DNA of 64,000 bases, taken from positions 113,931 to 177,930 of the forward strand of contig JAIVFJ010000139.1 of NCBI GenBank assembly GCA_025765615.1, given 5' to 3'. The DNA is from Zopfochytrium polystomum (Eukaryota; Chytridiomycota; Chytridiomycetes; Chytridiales; Chytridiaceae). Made by a program: the position numbers and the translations under genes. This document shows positions 16,533 through 27,790 of this stretch, in pieces; position 1 is the stretch's first letter, and every line of letters begins with the position of its first letter. The notes beneath the pieces are model-generated. The model was given only the letters and a program-made list of their open reading frames with translations, was not told where the DNA came from and did no database searches.

Positions 16533-16604
16533 AGAGAGACGGAGGCTGCGCCGACAGTGTACATAGATTTGATACATAAATATGCCCTGCGCTCCTCTCA
16601 GTAG

Positions 16605-19600
16605 GCTAACACGCATATACTTGCGCTCGCGAGCGCCGAGCTCTCTCAGTGCAATCCAAGTTCATTTCAAAGCCACCTTCTCGTTTCTTCGGCTTCAGGT
16701 CCCACAAATGGTGGTGGTGGTGGTGGTGGCTGCTGCTGCTGCTGCCACGCCTACTGGGAGACCACATGCACCATCAAAATACCCACGCCGGCGACGTCGG
16801 CGTCTCCCGCCCACCCTCTTTCCCCCCGTCTTCTTCCACTCCTCCTCCTCCTCCTCCTTTCCCTCTCCGCCCTCCTCGCCCCTCACCCCACCGAAGCCCG
16901 CGCCGCCGCTTCGGCCCCTTCAACTCTCTCCCTCTTTCACGCCGCGAGCCTCCCCGCAGCCAGTCTCGACCGCGGCGGACCCATCCACTTTGCGCGCCCC
17001 AGCCCCGCCGACGAAGGCCCCGGCGACCTCCGCACAGAGCTTCAGCGCATCCTCCGCCGCCGCCACCGCGCAGCGGCAGCAGGAGCAGCGGCAGAGGGTC
17101 GTTCGCCGGCGGGTGCCTTGTCTCGCCGCGGCTTCCGCTCGCCCGCTGCTGCAGGCCCAAGAGCAAAGCTGCGCGGCGCCGCGCTACTGTTCCGACGCGC
17201 CGACAACGGTGCGGGGACCAGCGGTACGACGAGCGAGATTGTGCCCGTTGGCGATGGAAGCAGCCACGGCGGCGGCGGTTCAGGCAGCGGCACTGGAGCG
17301 GTAGCTTCTTCTTCTTCTGCCGGGAGTGGCGGCGGGAACAAGTTCAAGGGCCGACTGACACAGGCTCTCCAAAAGTTTGCGAACCCGACGGTGAGAGAGT
17401 GAGAGAGAGAAACCCAGCCCCGTCACGGGTGGTGGCTCCCAAGGAGAACCGAATCCAGACTGTCAAAGACGATTGTGTAATATTTGAGGTCAACGTTACC
17501 TAAAAAAAAAAAACACACACACACATTCACACACACAACACACACTCCAACCCTCGGGCATTACGGATACGTCTTTATTATTATATGGACACAAATACGA
17601 CAGAACCAAAAAATGGTAAGCGGGCGTCCCACTCAAACCCTCCTTTCCTCCGTCCGAACTTTGCCATTTTGAAACACTATCACTCACTCAACTACGCACA
17701 ACCGACCGACCGAAACAATCCCCTTACAAACCCAACATCAAACGCGTCCGCAGGGCGTCAGCGCCGGTTTCAGCGTCGCAAATACCGTCGCAAACAAGGC
17801 CATCAAGGGCGCCATGTCCGTCGGCGTCATGTCGCCCGTCGAGGCCACCCTCGCCGTGTGCGCCGTCGGCCTGGTCTGCGGCGCCGGCAAGGAGGCTGCC
17901 GGCGCCATCATTGAAAAGAAGCCGTTCCGTGAAGGTGAGGGAGGGGAAGGGTAGGTGGTGGATGGCTTTTGTGCTTACACAATAATTCGCAAGGCTTGGT
18001 CAAGACTGTGCACGGGGCTATAGTCCAGGCGGGTGCCAACGCCGCCGGTCTTTGGGGAGGGTCGGCAGCGAGTACGTTGCACTTTTTTTGTGTTCAGCTT
18101 GTAGAACGTGTTGCTAGTCTCTTGTCTAATTGCGCTTGCTAAATCCGCCCCGTCAAACATTTCGATACACTAACAAAAAAAGGCGCTGCGGTGAGTGCTG
18201 CTGGCAGCGCCTCACAGCCGCACTTTGTTACTGCGTTTGGAGGCAAGAAATCGTCAACTGGCGATTATGCGGGTGAGGGGTGCAGACTCGCTTAGTTGGG
18301 TGGGAAGAAGCTTGCACTAACGAAATTGACCCCGCAGGAGGTGCAGCGAAAGCTGGTTACCAGCTCATCAGTGGTGCGGTTCAAGAAGGTAAGAACACAA
18401 CCAGGGCACTTCTCCAACCTAAAGTATCATGCTTTCTATTCGGCAGCCGCCGGCTCCCTCGGCTACCCCGTTGCGGCCGTCGTCTCCGGCGCCAACAGCG
18501 TCGCGGGCGACCTGATCAAAGAAAACGTCAAAAAACTCGGCAACGAGATGCAAAAGGCGCAAAAACTCTCCAAATCGCCGCCCGTCGACCCCAAGGCCGT
18601 TCAGTCCACCGTCCTCTCCGCGTCCGGCAAGAAGCTGCAAGCCGCCGGAAAGCAGGCCGGCGCCGCCGCCTCGGCCGTCAACGTCATGAAAAACAAGGTC
18701 GCGGAGTCCAAGATGACCGCCACCGCAAACGCGCAGGCGGCCAAGCACGGCGCGGCCGCGAGCGCCGCGGCGGGGAAGGAGGCCGCGGCGGCGCAGGCCG
18801 GCGCGAAGAAGAACCTGCAGGCCGCGCAGAACGGAGTCAAACCCCCCGCTGGCGCTGGGGGCACAAGCGGCGGCGGCAGCGGGCTCAAGTTTAACACACC
18901 GGAGGCACTGAAACCTGGCGCGTCGCACAACCTGCAGTTCAACACCCCGGCGTCGCTCAAACCTGCCGCGAGGCCCGCCGCCGCAGCTGCTGCCGGGGGC
19001 GCGTCGACGTCGGGGACCCGCGGGATTACGCCGGCGGCGACGCGGGGCGTGCCGGGGCGGTCTGTTAGTGCGCCGGCTGGCGGCGGCGGCGGCGCAAAGA
19101 TGGAGGTCGCGGGAGGTGGCGGCGGCGCGACAAAGGGCGCAGCCCCGAAGCCAGCTGCGGAGGGTGGCAGCATGGGCCAGCTCACGCGGTCTGCGTCCGC
19201 CGGGCGCACCGCCGCCGCCGCCGCCGCCAAGCCGAACGGCGCGGGGACAGGGGCGGCCGGCGGGAAAGCGACGGCGGCGGCGGCGGGAACCCGCAGCGTA
19301 GCGCCCGGCGCAAAGGCGGCCGCGGCGGGTGCTGATGGAAAGGGGCGCGCCGCAGGGACAGGCGTCGGTGCGAAGCCTGCGGGCAGCAGCACACCGCCAA
19401 CAAAGGCACCGGCGGCGAACGGGCAGACCGGCAGGACTGCGCCAAAAGGATCGACGAAAGCACCCGGAAGTACTGGAAAGACGGGTGGTGCTACCACCAC
19501 CCCGAATGCGGCAACAAACCGTGCCGCGAGCGGGAACACTGCGCTAAGAGGTTCCACTAAAGCACCGTCGGCAGTCAAGGAGGGGACTACCGCACCCAAG

Positions 19601-21695
19601 GCAACAACGAGAGCGCTTTCGACGAATGGGCGAGCTGGCACCTTTGCACCAAAAGAAGCGACAAAGGCACCCGCCACAGCGGCGCCCAGGGGGAAGACTG
19701 GCGTCACAACGCCAAAGACGGCGCAAGCTCCATCAGCAAACGGTCGGACCGGTACTACCGCACCAAAAGCGACGACAAAAGCGCCATCGACCAACAGAGG
19801 GACAGGCGCCACCACGCAAAAAGGTTTCGCGAAGGCGCCGTCAACGAACGGGCGGACCGGCAGCACCACCTCTAAAGCAACGACAAAAGCACCACCAGCC
19901 AACGGGCGGACGGGCGCGGCCTCTCCTAAGACCGCATCAAAAGCGCCTTCAGCGAACGGACGGACCGGTACTACCGCCCTTAAATCGACGACGAAAGCGC
20001 CGTCGTCGTCGGCGAACGGGCGGGTCGACGTCGGCAGCCGCACCGCGGCAAAAGCGACAACGAAGGCGCCGTCGGCGAATGGGCGGACCGGCGGCAGCGC
20101 CGCGCCGAAAGCGGCGACGAAAGCGCCGTCGACCAACGGGCGTTCGGCGCAAGCCCCGGCCGCGCCCGGCGGGAGGACGCGCACCACCGCGACCGCCCCC
20201 AAAGCGACCTCGAAGGCCCCGAAGACCAACGGACGGACCGCCGCCAACACGGCGACGAAATCGCCGACACGAGCGCCGTCGACGAACGGGAGGGCCGGCA
20301 GCACCGCGCCCAAGGCGGTGGCTAAAGCGCCGAAGGCGGCGGCGGTGGGCGGTCGAGCAGGTATGAAGGCAGCGCCAAAAACCACTGCCGCGACCGGGAG
20401 GACCACCGGCGGTGGCGGCGGCGCGGGGACCAAAGGAAACGCGAAAGCGCCGGTGTCGGCGGCGGCGGCAAAGGGCACCGCGAAAGCGGCTGAGCCCACC
20501 GGCGGACGGACTCGTAGCACGACACCAAAAGCGACAACTAGAGCGCCGTCGACGAATGGACGTACCAACGGCGGCACTTCCCCGAAGACAGCGGCGAAGA
20601 AAGCGCCGGCAGCGTCCAACGGTCGGGCCAGCGGCGCCAAGCAGGTGGCCAGCGGACGGACAACCACGACGACGCCGAAAGCAACATCGAAAGCGCCGTC
20701 GACGAACGGGCAGACCGGCAGAGCAGCTCCAAAGGCAGCCGGTGGTAAAGCGCCGTCTGCAGCGTCCAACAGACGGACGGGCAGCGAGGCAGCGCCGGCA
20801 AAGGGTACGACGAAAGCGCCGGGTGTAGCCAACGGACGAGCAACTGCGACCAGTCCGAAAGCGACAGCGAAAGCCCCGGCGACAAATGGACGTACAACCG
20901 GCGGCGGCAGCACCGCAAAGGCAACGACGAAAGCGCCAACAGCGAGAGCGAAAGCGCCGACGGCAGCGCCCAACGGGCGGGCCGGCAGTGCTGGAGGTGC
21001 AAAGGGTGCAACGAAAGCGCCGGGTGCTGCAACAAGCGGACGGTCTAATCCTGCGACGCCGAAAGCGACAACAAGAACGCCGTCGACGAACGGACGTTCT
21101 ACCGGCGGTACCACCACCTCAAAGACAGCGACGAAAGCGCCAGCAGCAAGCGCAAAAGCCCCGGCAGCTGCGTCTAACGGGCGGGCTGGCAGCGCTGCCG
21201 GCGCAAAGGGTGCGACGAAAGCGCTGGGTGCGACAACCAACGGACGGTCTAACACCGCGACGCCGAAGGCGACAACAAGGGCGCCATCGGACGAATGGAC
21301 GTACATTGGGCGGCACCACCACCGCAAAAGCAACGCCCAAAGCACCGGCAGCGTCCAACGGACGGACCAGCGGCACGACGGGAAAGACTGCCTCAAAAGC
21401 TCCCACTGCGGCGACGGCGGCGAAGGGCAACGGACGGTCTGGCAACACGACGCCAAAGACGACAACGTCGGCAGCGAAGGCGCCGACGACGAATTCGAAC
21501 GGCGGCGGCGGGCGGACGGGCGGCACCGCGCCAAAGGCAGCGACGAAGGCGCCGGCCCCGGCCGCGAATTCAAAGCCCGCCACCGCAGCCGCGTCGAATC
21601 GCGCGTCTTCGTCGTCCAAGCCAGCTGCCGCGCAAGCGCCCAAGCTTGCGGCGGCGTCCGCGTCGAAGCCCGCAGCGGCGAAGAAGGGCAAGTAG
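16605..21695 (+). CDS. tandem-paralogue gene 1: leader, RRADN motif, Gly/Ala core domain, KAP-repeat tail
   Basis: I do not recognise this family. In one frame, open from 16605, there is a strong hydrophobic segment (RLLPLLLLLLLSLSALLAPH) like a signal peptide or signal anchor, then a dibasic LFRRADNG motif. Exons follow at up to 17390, a 12-nt microexon 17604-17615, 17754-17934, 17994-18071, 18183-18272, 18338-18388 and 18447 onward. The exons from 17604 to 18388 have the same lengths and phases as the paralogue at 22934-26298. The core (KAIKGAMSVGVMSPVEATLA, VHGAIVQAGANAAGLWGG, AFGGKKSSTGD) is Gly/Ala-rich with GxxxG spacing. The C-terminus is a long Lys/Ala/Pro/Thr repeat of the type KATTKAPSTNGRTG. 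No in-frame ATG precedes the leader, so the 5' exon is unresolved, and a +1 frameshift near 21289 moves the repeat frame before the stop at 21693. Confidence 0.6.
17604..17615 (+). other. 12-nt microexon (gene 1), encodes NQKM
   Basis: The sequence is bounded by cag on the left and gtaagc on the right and reads AACCAAAAAATG. The same arrangement occurs in the paralogue at 23847-23858 (AACGAAAAAATG, NEKM). It keeps phase 0 between the neighbouring exons. Confidence 0.7.
19430..21690 (+). repeat. coding repeat array, KAPSTNGRTG-type units
   Basis: Dozens of degenerate units of roughly 14-18 codons follow one another. Typical elements are PKATTKAPSTNGR, KAPSANGRTG and KATTRAPSTNGR. The product is very basic and disordered, lacking Cys and almost lacking aromatics. 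The array continues beyond 21290 only after a one-base change of frame. Confidence 0.85.
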
Positions 21696-21804
21696 TCGAA
21701 AGGGCCCACCGCGTTTCGCGTGTTGTTACGTTCTTTTGTGCGCGCCGCAGGTTCGAACAGAAGAAGTTTACGATGTACGATTGTTACCCTCGCCACCTTC
21801 AACA

Positions 21805-21903
21805 CTCTCCCTTTTTTTTTTTTTTTTTTTTTTTTTTACATTTGTTACCCATAGCGACCATCCTCTGTGTTTCCCATTACTTTTCATCACATTACTTCCA
21901 CCC

Positions 21904-21975
<72 letters not shown>

Positions 21976-22035
21976 GTCTCTCTCTGTCTCTCTCTCTCTC
22001 TCTCTACCTCTGACTCTCTCCCTCTCTCTCTTTGT
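21805..22035. repeat. poly(T) and (TC)n tracts in intergenic DNA
   Basis: About 27 T (21812-21838) are followed by about 120 bp of near-pure CT dinucleotides (21907-22032) between the two tandem paralogues. ORFs predicted through them are not genes. Confidence 0.9.
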
Positions 22036-22513
22036 ATACTTTTCCTTTTTCTCCCCATCGCTTGCTCGTTTTTTGCTCCTGTTTCTCGCTCGCTCTCTTT
22101 TCTTCCTTCTACAGGGCGCGTAGTATTATTTTGAGGCGCGTGCGAGTGCTCAGCCCTCGGGCGGTCGGTCGGTCAGTGTGAGGAGTGGGGGGAGGAGAAG
22201 GGGAAAAGGCGGCGGGTGCTTGCGAGGTTGGGGCACGTGCTTGGTAGGGGGGCCACGTCAGTGCGTGGTCGGTGCTCTTCTTCTTCTTGTTCGAATCTGG
22301 ACACAGCAGCTCGGGCCAATCAGAGCTGAGGCACGCGCACATGCGCCGCCCGTGCAGCCAATGAGGGGGCTTTTGTTGTTTTCGCCTTTTCGAAGGGAGG
22401 AGACACTTTTTTTAACTACCATGTGCCGTTAATGCCTTCCTGCCCCCCGGGCTGAGCACACCCACGCGCCGCCCAGACGGCTTGCGTCAGCCAACCAGAA
22501 TGCAGCGAGGGCA

Positions 22514-22516
<3 letters not shown>

Positions 22517-22550
<34 letters not shown>
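22517..22550. repeat. (CT)n tract
   Basis: A clean CT run lies upstream of tandem-paralogue gene 2. Together with the GA tract at 22637-22741 it could form an inverted-repeat hairpin. Confidence 0.85.
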
Positions 22551-22636
22551 ACTGCCATATCCAGACACACACAACCTTGCTGGCCGACGATCCGCCGCAG
22601 CTTGGAACGAGAGAAGAAAAGCAAGGAGTAAGAGAG

Positions 22637-22670
22637 CGAGAGAGAGAGAAAGCGGCGAGAGAGAGGAGTG

Positions 22671-22741
<71 letters not shown>
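22637..22741. repeat. (GA)n tract upstream of tandem-paralogue gene 2
   Basis: About 100 bp of GA dinucleotides with a few interruptions lie 190-300 bp before the ATG at 22934, on its coding strand. Confidence 0.9.
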
Positions 22742-22745
<4 letters not shown>

Positions 22746-22933
22746 TTCATGCTTTAAGAGGCGAACAGGAAAAAAACCGGTGGACCCCAGCTGGGGGGGC
22801 GCATCCTTTCTTTCTGAAGTTTCGGGAGAACAGAGAGAGAGAGAGAGTTTGTTCCTCCTTGTTTTCTTCTTCCGAATCTTGGCCCCTCTCTCTCCCGGCT
22901 TTCCCAATCTCTGCTCACCAACACAACACACGA

Positions 22934-23926
22934 ATGCCCCTGCCGCCGTCGCCGACGGCATCGCCGGCGGCTTCTCGTCTGCGCCGCCGCCGCCCACTCC
23001 CACCATTCTTACGCCAGTCCAGCCGCCCTCTCGGCCGCCCGCCAGCAACCACCGCAGTCCAACCCTCCCCACTCCGCCCCACCACCTTGCTCATCCTCCT
23101 CCTCCTTTTCGTCATCCTCTCGCTCACCCAAGTCCTCGATACACGCACTCCAACATCAGCCTACGCCCTCCCGACCCCAGTTCCTGCCGACTCGTCAAGA
23201 ACAACCGGCTCCGACAGCCATCAGCCCGCCACCCCGCGTCTCGATACCCGACCTCCCCCAAACCTCCATCTCCACCGCAACAACGGCCGCCGCAGCCGCC
23301 GGCGGTCAATCGACTCATCGCCGTCGCTCCTCGGCCTCGCCTCGCACCCAGATGCGCTGCGGCGCAGAGCGTTTCTGGCGCAGCAGCGTCAACGGCAGCT
23401 GCAGGAACTGCAGCAACAACAACAACTAGACCAACAGCAAGACCCGCGGCAAGACCCGCAGCAGCAGCAGCAGCAGCAGCAGCAGGCGAAGCAGTCACGG
23501 CTGTTCCGTCGTGCCGACAACGACGGGGCTGTCGTGCCTGCTGCCACCACAGGTGACGTCGCTGCAGCTTCTCCTCCAGGAAAGCACGCCAAGTTCAAGT
23601 CTGCGGTCAAAAAGTTTGTCAACCCCCAGGTAAGAGGGTGGTGGGATATGAGATCGTTTCATTACCTGTCAGTCAGCCGGAAACGATTTGTTTTGTGGAA
23701 ACCTGTTTGTTTGTTTGTTTGCTTGTTTGTTTTTTTTCTTCTTCTTCTGGCGGCGGCCACGTGGGTTTACCCTTCACGTCCAAACAAAAAAAAACCACCA
23801 CAAAAACAAACAAAAAACGTTCTGATAACATCACGTGACCCATCAGAACGAAAAAATGGTAAGCAGCCGCGTGCACGACCACAATCCCCACACCGCCCAC
23901 TCCCGAATCTAATACACACACACACA

Positions 23927-23970
<44 letters not shown>

Positions 23971-25042
23971 ACACACCTTCCACCCCCTCCCTTGCCCAAC
24001 AGGGCGTCAGCGCCACCTTCGCCATCGCCAACAACCTCGCCAACAAGGCTATCAAGGGCGCCATGACAGTCGGCGCCATGACGCCCATCGAAGCGACCCT
24101 CGCCTCGTGCGCCGTCGGCCTGGTCTGCGGCGGCGCAAAAGAGGGCATCAACGCGTTCATTGAAAAGAAGCCAAAGAGGGAAGGTGCGCGTCGTCGTCGT
24201 CGTCGTTGTCGTTTGTCGCCCTGTTGTGTCTTGTGTCTGGGGTGTGGCGGGCAGAAGAAAAAAAAAGTCAGTGTCTTGACCTTCCTGTAAATTTCGCGCA
24301 GCACTCGTCAAGGTCGTGCACGGAGCCATCACGCAGGCCGGTGCGAATGTGGCCAATCTCTACGGCGGATCGGCAGCCGGTAATTATTTTCCGTGTTTTT
24401 TTTTTTTTGTTTTTTTTTTTTTTGTTCTTTTTATTGTTTTCCCTCTTCTTGGCTTTGCATCTCACAATACATGCTGTAATGTCGGTCGCATCGCCCTCCA
24501 ACAAAAATTAAAAAAACAAAAAAAAAAACAAAAAAAAAAAACTGCTCAACAATTATAGCCGGAGTGGTTAGCGCGGCAGGCAGTCTCACGCAGTCGCACG
24601 CAGTCGACGCGTTCGGCGGCAAAAAGACGTCGACGGGCGACAAGGCCGGTGAGGAACCACTTTCTTCCTTTTTTTTTTGCGCCCGGAGGGTGTCTGCGCC
24701 ACGAACACCGCCTTTTGTTCTTCTTCCTTTCTTCTTTTGGGCTTTTCCCCAAAAAGCACTAGCAAAGCATTTTTGACCCCACCCTTCGCAAAACGCAGGC
24801 AACGCAATGAAAGCAGGTTGGCAGCTCATTGCCGGTGCGACCGTCGGAGGTGAGGTCCACCCCAAAGAAAATAAAAAACTAAACGCCCCATCCCTTCCTC
24901 TCGCCTGCCTCAGCCGCCGGCACCGTCCCCGCCGAAGCCTCCGGCCCCGTCGCAGGTGTCAGCAGCGTCATCGGCGACACCATCAAAGAAAAGGTCAAAA
25001 AGCTGGGCAACAAGTACCAAAAGCACAACGAAGCCCTGAAAA

Positions 25043-25073
<31 letters not shown>

Positions 25074-26298
25074 GCGACCCACGGCGCTGACGCACTCGCC
25101 CAAACTCACCGCCAAGAGCGCCGACGCGGCCAAGCAGGCGACGACGAAGGCGCTGACAAAGTCGCCGCGGCTGGATCCCAAGAGCTCGGCCGCCGCGGCG
25201 CGGCTGGCGACGGGAGGCGCGAGCGCCGAGACAAAGCACAAGTTCCAGAGCGCGGCAAGGGGCGCGGGGAAGGCGGCTGTGATCGCAAAGGACCTGCAGG
25301 GTAAGGCCGCGGCGACGCGGCTGAAAGCTTCGATGGCGACCAAGGCCGAGACGGCCGCGGCCAAGATGGGGGCCGCGGCAAAGGCCGGGGCGGCGAAGGA
25401 CCTGGGGAAGGCGCAGGCGGCGGCGCAAAAGGAGCTCGAAAGGGCGCACGCGGGGATCAAGGGCGGCAGCAGCAGCGCTGGCAGCGGCAGCGGCCTCAAA
25501 TTCAACATCCCGGACTCGCTCAAGCCCGGGGCGAAGCACAACCTCAAGTTCAACACACCTCCGTCGCTCGCGCCGAAATCCACCGCCTCCTCTTCTTCCG
25601 CCTCGATCGGGACGCCGGGAGCAAAGATGGCGCCGGCGAAAGGCGGCGGCGGCAGCGGCGGCGGAAGAGTCGACTACAGCAAGCCGCCCAGGTTCGACAA
25701 GACGCCGCCGTCGTCGCCCAAGCGGCAGGCGTCCGGCAATAGGCCGGCGCTCGACAACTCGCCGTCCTTGGCGTCACGGCGGCCTTCGTCTTCGTCGTCG
25801 TCGTCGTCGTCCGGCGCGCACTCTCCTCCACCAAAGCCCGTCCACCCAACCAACAGCCAAAAGGCGCCGCCACCGACCCCGTCGGCGTCAAAGCCCTCGA
25901 GCGCCAAGCAGGGGACACCCTCCGCGTCAGGCGGCGGCGGCGGCGCAGGCCGCGGGGCGGAGAAGCCAGCAAAGAAGGGGGGGATCCTGTCGCGTATGAA
26001 GGAGTCTGTGAAGAGCACGGGCGCCGCAATTTCGAGCGGGGTCAGGAAGGTGGTGCCTGGCAACAGGTCGAAAGTGGCTCCTGCCCCCGCTCCTGGTGCT
26101 GGTGCTGGCGCTGGCGCGGGCGCGGGCGGCGGCGGCAGCCATGCGGATAGGAAGAAGGCGACGGAGAAGGCGGCGGCGGCGGCCGTCGCGGGGGCGGGTG
26201 GCGGTAAGGGCAAGGGCGCGGCCGCGTCGGCTGCGAAGGCGCAGAGCTCGTCGCCCAATAAGCCGACGAAGGTGCTGAAAAAGGCTTGGAGCGTGTGA
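22934..26298 (+). CDS. tandem-paralogue gene 2: signal anchor, RRADN motif, Gly/Ala core domain, Ala/Lys-rich tail
   Basis: Exons 22934-23629, 23847-23858, 24003-24183, 24302-24379, 24559-24648, 24799-24849 and 24914-26298 sum to 830 codons plus a stop. Residues of about 48-65 (TLLILLLLFVILSLTQVL) form a signal peptide with a long n-region or a signal anchor. A Gln-rich stretch and the dibasic LFRRADND motif follow, where Kex2-like cleavage is possible. The core domain (NKAIKGAMTVGAMTPIEATL, VVHGAITQAGANVANLYGG, AFGGKKTSTGD, IGDTIKEKVKKLGN) is closely related to gene 1. The tail is coiled-coil-like and Ala/Lys-rich, with a repeated LKFN-P-SLKPGAKHNL motif shared with gene 1, then Pro/Ser/Gly-rich sequence ending KKAWSV. 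Function is unknown. A surface or wall-associated basic protein is one possibility; the Gly-zipper-like core could also associate with membranes. Confidence 0.7.
23847..23858 (+). other. 12-nt microexon (gene 2), encodes NEKM
   Basis: AACGAAAAAATG is flanked by cag and gtaagc. It is the counterpart of 17604-17615, and the two copies differ at one base. Long introns (over 140 bp, one with a CA microsatellite) lie on both sides. Confidence 0.7.
23912..23976. repeat. (CA)n microsatellite inside an intron of gene 2
   Basis: Two CA runs, separated by an imperfect unit, sit between the microexon and the next exon. Confidence 0.9.
24394..24541. repeat. T-rich and A-rich runs in an intron of gene 2
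   Basis: T runs at about 24394-24424 and A runs near 24509-24540 lie in the same intron and are roughly complementary, so the intron RNA could fold on itself. Confidence 0.75.
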
Positions 26299-26998
26299 AC
26301 GATGTGTTGGTTTTTTTTCTTCTTCTTTTTATTGCATCTATCTTCCCTTCTCACTCGATCTCTCTCGCGTCTCTCGTTTTTTTTTCTTCTTCTTTTTTTT
26401 TTTCCCCACTCCTCTTTGGTTGTGATTTGATATTTTTGTTCGAGACGACTCTTTTTCGTTTGGTTCATTACAGCAACCACTCTTTCTTTCCTGCCTATTT
26501 TTTTCTCTCTCTTTCTTTCCTATCATTGCACACAAAGGTTACCCCTGCAATTACACCCAAGTAAGCGTTCCTCATACATTGCACCCACGCCCAGAAGACA
26601 TACAGGCACGCAGGTGCAGCACTCCCCCCACTCGCTTCTCACTGTCTACTTGCCTGGACCGCCTCCTCCAAAGCCCGCCTACTTCAAAGTCCTCCCATCT
26701 TGCTACCAGAACTGATCAAGTTACTTGCAGGGGCGACCCTAGTCAACAAGAATTCCGTTGCTTTGTTGGAACCCCACTCCCGTTTGGGGAGGGCGCCGAC
26801 TCTTCTGTCTCCGGTAATGGAACAGAGCTCCAGGCCGCCCTGGTTGCCGTTCGCTGATAGGCCCTGCCCCCCATCTTCCCAGCCTCCCTCTTGCGCCTCT
26901 ACGGCTTCACCGACCTGACCGTCACTGCTATCAATCCAGCTTTACGCGGTACGGACGAGCCGCCATTGCCGGCCGACCGCGTTTATTGTAGAAATTAT
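26299..26998. other. 3' flank and intergenic region
   Basis: The pyrimidine-rich 3' flank of gene 2 is followed by mixed sequence with no supported gene. Fragments such as LLRLYGFTDLTVTAIN (about 26883-26930) look protein-like but lie in frames that are soon interrupted. Confidence 0.4.
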
Positions 26999-27790
26999 TG
27001 CTGGACAGGGGCCTGGTGTACACGACGCCGGAAGCCGCCGCCCTGCGCGCCATCTTCTCCGCAACCTCGACTTCGGTCTCCAATGGTCGGCCGAGCACGG
27101 AGAGCTTGAGGTTTGCGGCTGCTGATCCCACTCATGCAGCAGGCCCACGCAAAGCCGACCATCCCCTTGCTCCTTCTCGCTGGCTCACCGTCGACCGCTT
27201 CATCTTCGAGGAGGCGCTTCCGCCGCCATTACGCCTCAAGCCGGCGCAGCTTCGTCAGGCCGACGTCCATCTTCGCCTTGCGATTTATCTCAAGCGGCGA
27301 CGTCGCCGCGCGCTCTTTACCAACGTCGTCCTCCCGGCGTTCCCGCCGTTCGATCTACACCCCGCCGCCGCCGGCGGCGCCCCAACGCCCTCGAGGCGGC
27401 CGGCTTCGCCGTGGACGTCGCCGTACCGGGACGCGAACGACGTCGACCGCCCCAGGCTCCGTGACAGGCTGCGCGACCTGCTGGTTCGCCCGCCGGCCGC
27501 GGTGCAGGCAGTGCTGGACTGCGGGCTGGGGCCGACGCTGTTCGACGAGGAGTTTGTCCTCAGCCGAGGCAGAGGCGGAGAGCGCCGCCGATTGCGGGAG
27601 GCCGGTGCTGCAGGCGAGGTTTGTTCCGGTGACCGCGCGGTTGGTCAAGGGTGCTGACGAGCGGGGCCGGCTGCCGGTGCTCCTTGGCGCGGCCACCGAC
27701 GAGACGCGGCGCGTGGCAAAGAAAGTGGGCCTCGCGGACGAGGACGTTGCTTGGGCGGAGGCGGAGGTTTTGAAGTTGGGTTGTGCCTGA
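26999..27790 (+). pseudogene. disrupted hypothetical gene
   Basis: A GC-rich frame open from about 26998 reads convincingly as protein (WLTVDRFIFEEALPPPLRLK, ALFTNVVLPAFPPF, RPRLRDRLRDLLVRPPAAVQ, LFDEEFVLS). Near 27563 the protein-like reading moves to another frame (CGRPVLQARFVPVTARLVKG, GAATDETRRVAKKVGLADED) and ends at 27790. No GT..AG pair explains the shift. Start codons in the first frame are weak. I do not recognise the family. It is either a decayed gene or one containing an assembly indel. Confidence 0.35.

Noticed and set aside
16649..17503. 284-residue ORF with poly-Trp and poly-Leu
   Set aside because: It is the GGT/GCT microsatellite read in the wrong frame; the paralogue shows that the leader and LFRRADN motif lie in a different frame.
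19544..21573. Very long minus-strand ORF opposite the KAP repeats (18601-21573)
   Set aside because: High GC and a codon-phased repeat keep the antisense frame open; no motif, and the sense frame has a conserved paralogue.
21290..22123. Long continuation of the KAP-repeat open frame past 21290
   Set aside because: After the frameshift the residues no longer follow the repeat, and the frame then translates poly(T) and CT microsatellites; the repeat continues in another frame to the stop at 21693.
22577..22933. In-frame upstream extension of tandem-paralogue gene 2
   Set aside because: It translates the GA repeat (Arg-Glu runs); the first ATG after the repeat, at 22934, is a better start.
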